From the NCBI RefSeq assembly GCF_000208865.1, contig NC_018397.1:3410001-3474000 (forward strand): a DNA stretch of 64,000 nucleotides, given 5' to 3'. Origin of the DNA: Neospora caninum Liverpool. Lineage: Eukaryota; Apicomplexa; Conoidasida; Eucoccidiorida; Sarcocystidae. The translations under genes and the position numbers were made by a program. Positions 32,701 to 43,000 of this stretch are shown here, one piece after another; the first letter of the stretch is position 1; each line of letters opens with the position of its first letter. The notes beneath the pieces were generated by a model that worked only from the letters and a program-made list of their open reading frames with translations, was not told the DNA's origin and did not search any database.

Positions 32701-34061
32701 AAGAAGGAAGAGGCGGAACGCGAAAGAGAACCAGAGAGGTCAGGGTGTACAGAAGAACGGGAACAGGAGGATTGCAGAGACGTGAGAGGGAGACGAGAAG
32801 ACGGAATGCTGGCAGGAGGACAGCGAAGAAGACAGCTGGAAAGCGGTGGAGGGATTGAAGAGGAAGAGGGTGCGGGGCAAGAATCGTTTTCAGGAGAATC
32901 ACACGCGCCCCGATGACAGCGAGTTGAAACGCCATCTGATAACCTGCACCACTCCACAGCCCGAGGCTCAGGATCGAAAAGGGGGGGCGGCTGCAACCGG
33001 CGAGAAAGCGAGTGCGTTTGAGAACCAGGCGGCGCGCCATTCGAGCTGGAGTGAAGCACAGTCTGCTGAGTATGGACATCTCTTTCGCCTTGTTGCCCAG
33101 AGGTCTTTTGGCCTTCTGTTCGGAACAGATTCCTGCGTATCGCGCCGCTCCGCTCCATCTGCACAGACGCTCTCGCTGCTAGAGGTTCCATCGGTTCTCT
33201 CAGTTTCGCTGATGTCTCGCTCGCGGTTTGCTCGTCAGCTTTCCTGTCGTCCCCTGCTCTCGTCCTCCCTGCCCCGTGAGCGGCTTCATTCTCGTCTTTC
33301 CTGCTTCCTTCTGTCTCGCTCCCGTCTTCTGCGTCTCCTTCTCCGTTCTGTCCTGTGCATGCCACAAACCTCTGCGCCGTTTTCATGGCCCTCTCTTCTT
33401 GGCCTGTGCTGTCTTCTCTGAGGGTACCCTGAGTCCGGGCTGCCCAGTGCGTCGTCCCCTGCCGCCGCTCGCCATCAAGAGCCCTGAGACTCTCTAGGAG
33501 GCGCACGATGCCCACGGGGAGACGAGTCGGCGACGGATGATTTGCGCCGCCTCTGTCCCCTCTTTTTGCGACCCTTGTCTGCGCGCTTTCCGCTGGAAGG
33601 GACACCTGCCTCGGAGGTGTTTTAACGGGGCCGACAGAAGCCGAACCGATCCCCCGCACTGCCAGGTCGGCAGTCCGGTTTGGCGGTCCCTCAGAGACGG
33701 TCTGGGAGTGATTTCTTTCGTAGATTTTTTTCGAACACTGGAGGGAAAGAAGGCGAGGAGACGAGACCGGACCCAGCGGAGCCATTTTTACGGGAATCTG
33801 GAACTGGCTTCCCGCCGCTTTTTCGCTTCTCGCGACACCTGGAAACGAAAGGCAAGAAGCGGGCACCCTTTCCTTCTTGCACTCATCAATTTTCCGAGAG
33901 GTACTCAACCATGCGGTAACTCTCTGCGGTGGCTGTGTGGACAGTGCGCAGACGGGAACCCGGTTCGCTTCATTCGACTCTCTATAGACAAACGAAAGGA
34001 CGCTGACATACGCGAGAAACACACACTGAAGGGCGGAGCCAACACTCATATATTTACACAT
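29727..34061 (-). CDS. Large Ser-rich, low-complexity protein (1444 codons), unrecognised
   Basis: The frame is uninterrupted from ATG 34061 to a stop at 29727. A second in-frame ATG at 33785 (MAPLGPVSSPRLLSL) is a credible alternative start, since the first 92 residues look like translated leader. The body is disordered and Ser/Pro/Arg-rich, with a ~200-residue poly-Ser block broken by Phe (about residues 690-905). The last ~150 residues are charged and helical (ILQPELRELRREK, AAKARRRRAQNSVLEGQIRE). No family is recognised. A GTGAGG donor in phase near 29759 would remove the last residues and could splice it to the coiled-coil gene downstream on the same strand. Coding is supported mainly by ORF length and the coherent C-terminus. 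Confidence 0.55.
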   Translation of the reverse strand: MCKYMSVGSALQCVFLAYVSVLSFVYRESNEANRVPVCALSTQPPQRVTAWLSTSRKIDECKKERVPASCLSFPGVARSEKAAGSQFQIPVKMAPLGPVSSPRLLSLQCSKKIYERNHSQTVSEGPPNRTADLAVRGIGSASVGPVKTPPRQVSLPAESAQTRVAKRGDRGGANHPSPTRLPVGIVRLLESLRALDGERRQGTTHWAARTQGTLREDSTGQEERAMKTAQRFVACTGQNGEGDAEDGSETEGSRKDENEAAHGAGRTRAGDDRKADEQTASETSAKLREPMEPLAARASVQMERSGAIRRNLFRTEGQKTSGQQGERDVHTQQTVLHSSSNGAPPGSQTHSLSRRLQPPPLFDPEPRAVEWCRLSDGVSTRCHRGACDSPENDSCPAPSSSSIPPPLSSCLLRCPPASIPSSRLPLTSLQSSCSRSSVHPDLSGSLSRSASSFFSSFFSLASHSALSSSSSNGLPAGTAALCASPSSPQALAEGTEARAKSSGRPGDRADFSSSQNAVCHTLACCPPRTKTGPHSTSAKGFDSCEPPAGSVSVRDRRSSPSIPSALVGSAASLPPFRCSSLPSASGFAQSSSDVERDSRRDGIPSVSLFSSAPYSLALPGPESWGMPSQLPQVLQCVPKLWDETHASKQNKRSKETERPTDLASLPSLSPSTCTNSDPFLDLPSGTLPSCSTTSNSPPSWPSSSASPSSSSSSSSSSSSFSSSSSSSSSSSFSSSSSSSSSSSFSSSSSSSSSSSFSSSSSSSSSSSFSSSSSSSSSSSFSSSSSSFSSSSSSSSSSSFSSSSSSSSSSSFSSPSSSSSSSSFSSSSSSSSSSSSSSSSSSSSSSSSSSSFSSSSSPSFSSASSASCSSSFSPFSSSFSSSSSVSACCDVCRCSGVSSLSFSSCSSSPGSFSGHRHLPAEDARDRCAEKRDALRDVPRLHLPFRLHPHVEGRKGEEMQGKQASEKTEASLSWGRDIEERGSDEDRKSPRRGSSSKAETGKTDEMSSTKRSEEECSLSTLSLESSPAPLFHFSPSFCLGAHGTRELQSSKSGSACAPPVFPEARTQDMRMRSLRPLPGVKTADRWDSASAANASDLDRRNSTSLSRVEPASSLHRSDPYSPCLSGQEDGASLQLRPAVSDVVCETSQDAHVLSRASFSASPLSVARPWSDGAEPKRDGASGVSDFSPASAVSSAGLSPSQAKANKNIACLLQNARPALSSPSSSALLSESPNARRARAAGSRQSGAKAAQPHAVKKAAGGVRGNAAAAGGKENEEDDAQLLRATQDWKLSLHALRILQPELRELRREKSGHVESASADARALRGRDSASKGEEDGSGGGGARASVSTPLSLKSSLKYKKAGALGKDTDAAVVTLHNSEGSSEAAETGREAAKARRRRAQNSVLEGQIRETGRNKARDEARRGHLFGLGLLLGNLVRKHQRLALDM
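31490..31930 (-). repeat. 36-bp GA-rich tandem repeat encoding poly-Ser/Phe
   Basis: Units of about 36 bp (GAAGAGGAAGACGAAGAGAA core on the plus strand) are repeated roughly nine times after a more irregular GA-rich lead-in. In the minus frame they encode long Ser runs with a regularly spaced Phe. In other frames they encode Lys/Arg/Thr, Glu/Asp or hydrophobic repeats, which explains the long spurious ORFs here. Confidence 0.9.
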
Positions 34062-37037
34062 GCATTCGTGTGCTCATAGGGGGTCGTATGGGTTCGCACT
34101 TTTCAGAAGATACCGCAGATGTTGTAATTTGTGTGCACATTTCCAGAGACTCTGTACCAAATAGGCATATATGCACATAGCGGCCATGGGGACAGAAGGG
34201 AGAGAAAAGAAATCTACCTGATCCGACGGAGAAGCTTACTCTTTATGGATTTATTTTCATGTACGAATTCGGCTCGTTTTCCGGTTAAGCAGTAGAGCTG
34301 CGTACTCTATCTCGACCCTCAGGAGAGAAGCAGTGAATTCTCAAGAAGCGCCTATTCTGAACTTGCGGGAAGTTTCAAGCAAAGACGCCTGCTCGACGCA
34401 GAAAGGAAACAGCGCGGCTCCTTCCTTGGTGTAGACCGGGGTGTTCCGGAGTCCGGCCACCCCCAACATCCTCTCCTCATCCTAATAGCCTCTAGCTATT
34501 CAGACGACGTGTGACAAAGATGAATTTATAGGTAAGCGTCGCACCATACATATCAAGAACGAGAGGAGCAGAGAGAGAAGCTCCAATTTTCGTCAAAAGA
34601 CCTTCCAGTGTAACTCTGGCGATACCCAGATTTTCTTCCCTCCAATCCATGCCAGAGACCGCCATCAACAGCGTCCCCGTCATTCGAACGCAAACTGGCT
34701 GTAACCGTTTTCGCTACTGCCCTCCTCCGACGATTGTTCTTTTCAAAGATGTGGATACTTGGATGGCTACTTGTGCTGTACCATATCACACGCTGTCCAA
34801 ACAAAATTGCAGCAAGTAGGAATCCAATCATGTGCCCGAGTTCAGGGCCCGATCTGGAGACGATACGGAATTCCGCTGGTACGGACCAAAGCTGCTTACT
34901 GTCGGTGAACAACAACAGACGGCCTCACTGAAAGAGAGTGGGTGTCTTTTTCTCGGCAAGAACATGATGGACAATGCGTGTCTAGATAGTCTTTCTGCGT
35001 GGTTACAGCATTTGCGTCTCCAGAATTTAGATATAGAAAGCACAGAACAGCTCTCTTTGTGGCGGTGCGCCGACGGGCCGGTGTAGGTGTGTGCGCTTAG
35101 AGAAAGCGAATTTTGCACCCTCTCTGTTTTCCTTAAAACGCCGCAACAACGAACCGGTGCGACACAGTCGAAACGCGCTTCAGAGAAATCCACAGTTTTG
35201 CACAGCTTTTTTCCGAAACCAATTTACCTCTCCTCGCGTTGCCCCACAGGCCATACGCGGGAGAACGTTCTGCGCACAAACACACGCACGTGAGACCCTC
35301 GCAAGGACTGCCGGGGCGAATGTATCAAGATCATTCTCGAAACAAAAACGCGATGCTTAACACATTGGCTTGTAGAGTTGTCATTTGAACCACTGAATCA
35401 AGGTACGGTTAAAGATTCAGAAAAACCAAAGATATTATATGAAAAGAATGGAAGGCTCTCTTGCGATAGAGCACTGCAGACAGACAGACAATCATACCAG
35501 ATCTTTGTGCATTCGGCAACAAAAAGCTAAATTGTTTACAATGTATGGACCCATGGTAGTCAAACTATAAGTTAACGAACAGATGGAGAGAAGACAAGCC
35601 TGTACCGAGAAAAAGCTTGGTCGCTCCATCTGCTGGTGCACCAGGGAATTGTGCCGGCGACAGAAACGAGGGTCGGACATAGAGACATAGCCTACTTCAT
35701 TTCTAAAAATCCTTCCGGCACATCCTGTTCGGCGCTAGCTCTAAGGAATTCAGCACAAACGGAAAATGTGGTGCAATTCGTGATACATACATCGTGGACG
35801 GCCTTCACCTTACCGTACGTGCCCATATCCGGATGCTCTGATTCAAAGATGGAGCTGCACTTGCACGGAAAACTTGCTGTTTGCTTGCACTGCAATTGGA
35901 GCTGTACTCCCTCACAAAGCTATTCAAAGGGTCAGGGGCTTTCACGTAGTATGTGTCACGCGACTACACTTGCCTGTCTTTTGTGCAAGTTTACCCGGAG
36001 CTTACTGCGCTTCACCTTTTCCCACCTGCTCTAGTCCGCAAAAAGGCGCGCTCGACTATTACGTGAAGTAGTAACACTGGTCATATTCTTCACTTTCTTC
36101 TTAGCCTTGTTTGGCAGTCGAACAGAAAAGACAATCCTCAAACTCACGGGATGCGCGACAAAAGCATTCGGCTGTTGCGCGTAAACACAGTTCGCACCCG
36201 CTACAAAACCGTGGACTGTAAGGAAATCCTCGTACAACATCTATGTGATTTGTCGTTATTTCAAGCGCCGGCGTAGGAAAACGCCACTGGATTACATCTT
36301 GCGGCGATTGTGTGAGACTGCGTTTCACTGTGGCGCCTAGTTGCTCTACTTTCGATAGCATTTTTTGAAATACACGTTCTATTTAAACACAATAGCGCCG
36401 AGGAGTTCTCTCTCTCATAGTTCGGCCCCATAAAATGGTGAACCCTCAAAATCCCGGAATGAGACACAGGGGAAACTCAGTCACTCCCAGCCATTGCTTC
36501 CGGCGTGGATGTAATCAGAAGGGCAAGCAACCCCATAGAAAAAATCCTTAAAGGGATTGGACCCAGGAATTTTGTGCAAATTCATGATGCTGTTTTCGTC
36601 TTTCCTGTGAGTGAATCGATCAACAAGTTCGTTTACCGACTGAGGTACTTGACAATGTCACTTAAATGGCTGCAACAGAAATACGGCCACCCATCGGTCC
36701 GGGAAAAAGGAGGGCGCCCAACTGTCGAGGGTACATACACCGCAAGACTCGTTTGTCCTTCCTACACAGCGGGGGCTCCTGGTCAAAAACGCCAAAGTCG
36801 CGTCGGAACCAAAACGATCCGTAAAAAAAATAATCCCATGCAAAGACAAGCCCGATCCACAGTGACCTGTTTGAAAAAAGTTCAGAAACCTGCTACAAAA
36901 CACGTTTGCTTTTGATCATCTCTCCGGAGTTGTCCGACCCGCCACGTCACCCCTGCCGCCTTACAATCGACATTTGGCACGGACGGCCTCCCTCACCTTT
37001 CCCGGAAATCGCCCGCTTCCCATCTTCTTTCTACACG
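34062..37037. other. Gene-poor, AT-richer intergenic region, 3 kb
   Basis: The 5' leader of the Ser-rich gene (minus) begins at the left edge and the 3' flank of the RCC1 gene (minus) lies at the right edge. The middle (about 35.3-36.6 kb) is visibly richer in A and T than the flanks. The longest frame, 36505-36915 plus, lacks an ATG at its start and has no recognisable domain. I found no tRNA, rRNA or transposon signature. Confidence 0.55.
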
Positions 37038-40000
37038 TCAAGCGTTCTGAAAACCGGAGGGAGCGTCCTGAACTCGAGGTGCCTGTGGAGAACCGCTCAC
37101 GTCGTTAACCGCTGTCTTGTGTGCCTCCAGATACTCGACCTCGACAACAATCAGAGAGTGTTCCTGACCGGCAGCAACGCTTTTGATTTTCACGGAACAG
37201 ATGGCCCGCCACACCCCCCCGCCAGCGACGTAGATTTTCCTGCGACGTGCCATGGTCTTCGCCTCGCCGCCGATCCCAACTGCCCCGCCACTGGAGTGCC
37301 GTCCAGCCAAACTAGGCAGCGCCCACAAGAGATCGGGCGTGCCGCTCCCTCGACAGCTTCGGCGAGCTGAAGAGAGTTTGTACGCCAGAGCCGCACTCGC
37401 TGCCGTGCGGAGTTTGATGGCCCTGTCTCGCTGTTCAATACGAGAACAGCAATCATAGCCAGTGGAACCCTGTGGGTCCCCACGCAGCAGTGTACAGGTA
37501 CCGTGTTCGGGGCAGGGCGCTGGGCAGGAACAAAGGTTGCTGGCGTTCGTTTTGTCGGTCTCGACTGGGCTCTTGTTTCCTTCAGAGCGGCCGGCGTCCA
37601 GTGCGTTCAGAATCCTCAAAAGGGCTTCCTGCGCGCCGGGTCGAGGAACCGACTGCTTCTCCAGCCCGTGGTCTCTTGATGACGAAGGAGACACAGAATG
37701 GGGGCAACGAGTGCGGGGAGACTCTAGTGCGCTCACGTCCTTCCTGTTTCCAGGTGAAACTGGTGCCGGCTTCTCTGCTGACGAAAACAAGTTTTCGTCA
37801 TCCGAACTCGAGGATACAGTCTCTCGTGCTCGAAACGTCCGCTCGCTCGGGTGAGCCTCGCGAAGCCGCGAACGCTCTTCAAATGCCTGTGCCATCTCAT
37901 TTGACTGACTTGTCGCTCTCCCCTTCTCCGTCGGGTCAGCCACCTCCCCTTTGCCTCCCCCGTTCTTGCGTTCTCGACTTACGCTGTTGCTCCTGACACT
38001 TTGTGCGTCCTCCGCACCTGTCCCTGGCTCTGCTCGTCCACCTCTCCTCGTCGTGTCGTGCAGGATTGGATGATCTCGCTCTTCTCTTGGCTTATCTTCC
38101 CGCTGGTCGCCTTCGTTACGCAACTGTGTGTCACCGTCTGCCTGTTCACTCTGTCTTCTTTCTGCTTCCCCCGCTCGAGAGCTTGCTGTCTCACGCCTTC
38201 CCTCCGCTGCTTCCTCGCCCTGTAGGCAGGTTCTGTTCGGACTTCGAGTCCCTCCGAGTCCTGTCTCCCTTTGTCTCCTTCCCTCCAAAGGCGCAGTCTC
38301 CACCGGCCCCGAGGAGTCACGTGCTCCAGCTGGTCTATCAAGAGTATCGCTCTGCGCGTGCTCAGCAGGCGCCTGCCGTCTCGTTTCGCCCTCCCTTCCC
38401 TCTGTTCCCACGGCCCCGACAGGCGCGTCTTCCCGGGCTCTGTCGGTTTCCCTCGTCTCGTGCACCTTGTCAGACCCCACACTCTTCCCCGCTGCCCGCA
38501 GGTGCCCGGCGCCGATCTCTCTGGGGACGACCCGCGGGGCCGCTCTACGGTCGCGGCCCGCAGCGCCTCGCCCCGAGGATCGGAGACAGAGGGACGGTGT
38601 GCGCCGCGCGAGAATGGTCGCATCCACAAGAGACAAGAGATTGACTCTGTGGGGCACCAGGAAAGTCGGCTGAGGCTCTTCAGGCTCGAGGGGCAACTGG
38701 TTGCCTCGGTTCGAACCCCACACATACAGCTGGAGAGGCAAGTGGGGGTCGACCGCACGGGCGATAGCAGAGAGGAACGCATCTCCCCCGCCGGCGCTGC
38801 CTCCAGAAGACACAACTGATCCACGGGACCACGTGCTCGCTCGCTTAGAGTCAGCGAGGGGCCGCCAGACACTAGTCGCTGCGGCCTGCGACGGACTGAA
38901 GAGGAAGCGGTCAGAGGGCGAGTAGAAAGATGAGACGCAGAGGAACGGGACGGACGACCGCCCACCGATACTGGGGACCAGCTGGAAGACAGAGCCCCTT
39001 TGTGAGGTGGCGGGAGAACCGGGTGTGAGGTAAGGGGACGAAGAAGCAGACTTTGAGGACGGCGAGGCCGGGGAAAGCGATGACGAGGAAAGGTATCTGT
39101 CGCGATCTGTGTGTCTGGGGGGAAACTCGCAGAGCGACTTGGGCAGCGGCGGATCTTCGCTAGGCGGCGGTGCAACAGAGAGAACGGGGAGAGACTCGGG
39201 CGCCTGCTTGGGAGAAGCCTGTTCAGCATCCCGACGAAGCGATGCATCACCGGCTTCGTCTCGCTTGTCTCCTTCCCACTTCCAAGCGGTGTCTTCTTCG
39301 CCGTCGGAGTTACCAGGAGACGCCTGAGGCCGCCTTCGCGTCGGCGCACTTGGACATACACCGCCCCGGCCGAAGCCAGGGGCCTCCGCGTCTGGGTTGC
39401 TCTTCTCTTCTTTCATTTGGCAGGCCTCAGTGGCCGCGAGGGTGTCGGTTCTATGCGAGGTATCTCCCTCGCCTTCACCCGGGCTTTGTTCAGAGTTCTC
39501 CCTCTCTTCTCTTCGCCCGTGACAGAGCACCTTCGCAGGCTCTTCTTTTCCCGCCGCGCCTGCTCCACCCGCCCCATCTCCCCCCAGCTCGACTCTAGCC
39601 TCGTCGCCCAGGGCCACCTCCGCCCGCGACGCACCAGACCCAGCAGCACATCCAGTCCGACTCGAAGCGATGTCTGCGGTGGGCACGCTTGCTTCCTGGG
39701 CACCTGAATTGGTCTTCTGCGTCAGACCGGACTCGCTGCTCCCAACCCATAACGGGGCCTCTTTACTTTCCCCTGCTTTCCGTTCGCTCTCGTCCGTGCG
39801 CTTCGTCCCTTCGTTCTCGTCTTCTTCGCTCCCGGCACCCTCGGGAATCGTTCCCCATTGTCCGGCGAAACGTCCACTTCCTCCCCAGTCCAGCGAGCGG
39901 CTTTCAGCTAGCCGGCGAGCTGTGTCTTCTGGGGGAGGCGAGGCGAGCACGGCGTGCCCGGGCGAGGGGGACACGGCGCTGTGGAGCGACCCGCTGGAAG

Positions 40001-43000
40001 GAGACGCCGGGCTTTTCGGAGACGCCAGCCTAGACTCTGTGTCCGTGCTCCAGGAGACAAACGATTGTCTCCGCGCATGCACGGCCCCACCAGAAGGGAA
40101 GGGCGCAGAGAAGACTGACGGTTTCCCCCGGTAGATATCGAGCAGTGTCCGAGTTGCTGCTGCGCCTTCTCGAGGACTCGGAGAAGGAACAGGGTCGCGA
40201 ATCATGAAAGACGTCGAATACGAAGCCGCTACAGTGAGCGTGAAGTCCCCGCCCAGAGCCACCTCGTGCACTTGAATGTAACACGGCCGCGAAGAAGAAA
40301 GAACGAAAGGCAGCTGCAGGGAAAAAAGCAGCAGAACACGCCTCAAGCACCGAGAGAAGGAAAGCTACGCAAAAACGCCGGAGAGAAGAAACAGGGAGGA
40401 CGCGACTCCGCCAGGAGGCACCCCCAAAGACTTCTGGGAAACCAGAGCCCCACGCGGGACGTTGTACGAAGCTGGAGAAAGAAAAAACAATGCAATCCAA
40501 AAATGTTTCGGCTATGCAAGAAGAGAAAAAGCAAATACATTGCAAGGTGCGTGCCTCTTGAACCTGGCCTTTGCCCTTCCACGCCACCTTACTACCCTGG
40601 AACCCAGAGTTCCATGGAGACGCTCACACAGAGATCCCAGTGCCTGTCTGCAGTGAACCGCGAAGCGTTTCCTCCGTCTTACCTCAACGGGGCTGTACTG
40701 GTTCCTCAGAGTGTTGCATCCCAGTTCTCCCTCTGTCCCTTTTCCCCACAAAAATAGCTGGTCGCCGCCTCGGTGCGCAGCACTGCCGCGCTCAGTCCCA
40801 TACGGCTCGCCGACGCCTTCCGGAAACCCCCAGCGCCGTCTTCGTTCCAAATCCGAGAGACGCAGTTCGTCTGCGGAATCGAAAAAAAAACAGTGTGCGT
40901 CGCATGCAGTCTTTCCGACAAAACGAAAGACATCTTCACAAGGTGGTCGTGGTGACAGACTTTAGCACGATGCGGACAAAAAAATATACGGCGGGTTTCA
41001 CTGGCGGCGCCCGACGTCCTAGAGAAGGGAGAGGGTTTCCTCGCAAGACAGAGTCGGCAAGGACACAGAGACACGGGAGAGGCTGCAGATTTTTCACACG
41101 TCAAACACAGAGACAACAATCCATTTGTATGTATATAAGTATCGGTAAATACAAACCTGTATACTTGTAAATACATATACATACACGTATACAGCCACCG
41201 AATCCTGAGATGCCCCACCTACATGTGCGTGGGTGCTGGGCCATGAACCCTACATCCAGAAAAAAAGACTCTGTATACTCTTCGATGTATTTGAAACATA
41301 TGCTGGCTCCACCACACCAGGCTGTACCGAATTCACCGTTGTCCTCTCACTTGCCTCTCAGGGTGAGTCTCGTCGGCGCTACGCCCACCACCTTTCCCCC
41401 GTACGCATGTGTGTGTCTACGCCCTCATGCATGCGTGCCGCCAGAACCGTCGACTATCCCTCGACCGCTATGTGAATATCCAAGACCACACATACGAGCA
41501 TCTATTCGCCTATCTTTCTGAAACACGTCGTGCTGAGTCTCCAGGATCCCACTGTTTCCCCGGTTTTGGCGTTCCGATCGCTTACCGTCGGTTTCCGTCC
41601 CGCCGCGGCTCCAGCTGTCGCGTTTTGTTTCGTGGAACAGCCTGGCCCGGTACCGTTGCGCAGGACTCATCAACATGAGCAGTGAGCGGCGGCGCCCACG
41701 GGGGGTGTACAGAGCGGCGCGAGTCCTCGGGGGAAGATGAGCCGACGAAGACCCGCCGAGCTGAGGCCAGGCCGCCTCGTCTCTGCCAGGCTCTCCGCCG
41801 CGCCGTCTGTCTCCCGTCCGTCGCGTCGCAAGACTCACCCCACTGCCTGTGGGGCCGGTGTCTCCTCGCGTCGGGTTCGGTTGCCGCCGCCCTCGCGACG
41901 AGAAGAAGAAGCCGTCGACAGGCCGCGAGCGAAAGGGAAGCGAGAGACGCGGCTCCGATCCGTAGATCGCTGGAGAGGCGCCAAGGAGAAACGCCCGACC
42001 TGCCAAGTGCCCGAGAGAAGACGACGCGATGTACTGCGCCGACCGCTTCTTCATTTCCCCGAGCACGTAGTCCCGATACGCGGCGCCTTGTTCTTGCAGC
42101 TGGAGCAAAGCGACTTCTGCGTACGCATTTCGCGACAAACGCGCGACGCCCACAGCGGCGCAGTGAGAGTCGCCCGAAGCGATGCGCGTCACGTGCACGC
42201 TGCAGAGAGCGCGCAGCGGCTGGGGCGTACAGACGAATAGAGGCTCCAACGACTGCCGTCGAGCGAAGAGCCAGCTGCGCTGAAAAGGCAGAGAAACCGA
42301 AGGGGGGAGAACCAGAGAAAAGACCACAACATGGGGGGGGGGGGTGAGGACTGCGGCGGGTTCCGCAGCCCTGGGGTGTCGTCGGCACTTTCCAAGTACT
42401 CCTCTGCGATGACCACTGATGGTGATGATGCCCTCTTTTGCGGGTATCTCCAAAAGTTCCCATGAACTGGAAACACAAAGAGTGTTTACATGTATGTAGC
42501 AAACGGAAACGGAATCGAAAGAACGGCTTGGTGTCGTCCTAGCTTCCGTAAAAAATGCTTCCTCTCCTCACTTTGATCGTTTGCTTCGGGAGGCCTGCGC
42601 CCAAGACGCCGAAGCGGCCTCGTCCCCACACGAAGACTTGACCGTCCTCCGTCAGACACAAACTATGATACTTTCCCAGAGCAATCTGCGAGGCCAAACC
42701 AAAAACACACCAAAACAAAACCGGACGCATGCACAGTGACGAATGAACATAAAAATCTGATGTTCCGTAGAACACAAGGCTGCGGCAACGACACGCCTAG
42801 GCACACTCTGGTGCATACTATGCACAAAAACAGTTACGCATCGACCTGCCTCCATATCTAAACTACTCATCTTTACCTCTCTCGCTGTCCGTCTTACCGA
42901 TCAATCAACGCACCCGTCCACACCTACCTTACCAACCAATATATCAACCTCTCTGTTTATCTCGTTCTACCAATCTACATGTCTTATCTGTCATCAGTCT

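Noticed and set aside
36505..36915. 136-codon plus-strand ORF with basic C-terminus
   Set aside because: It begins with GTG, not ATG, has no recognisable domain, and lies in a gene-poor region where such frames arise by chance.
38700..38725. tRNA B-box-like GGTTCGAACCCC
   Set aside because: No A box or cloverleaf lies upstream, and the sequence is inside the RCC1 blade-7 coding exon (GSNRGNQLP).
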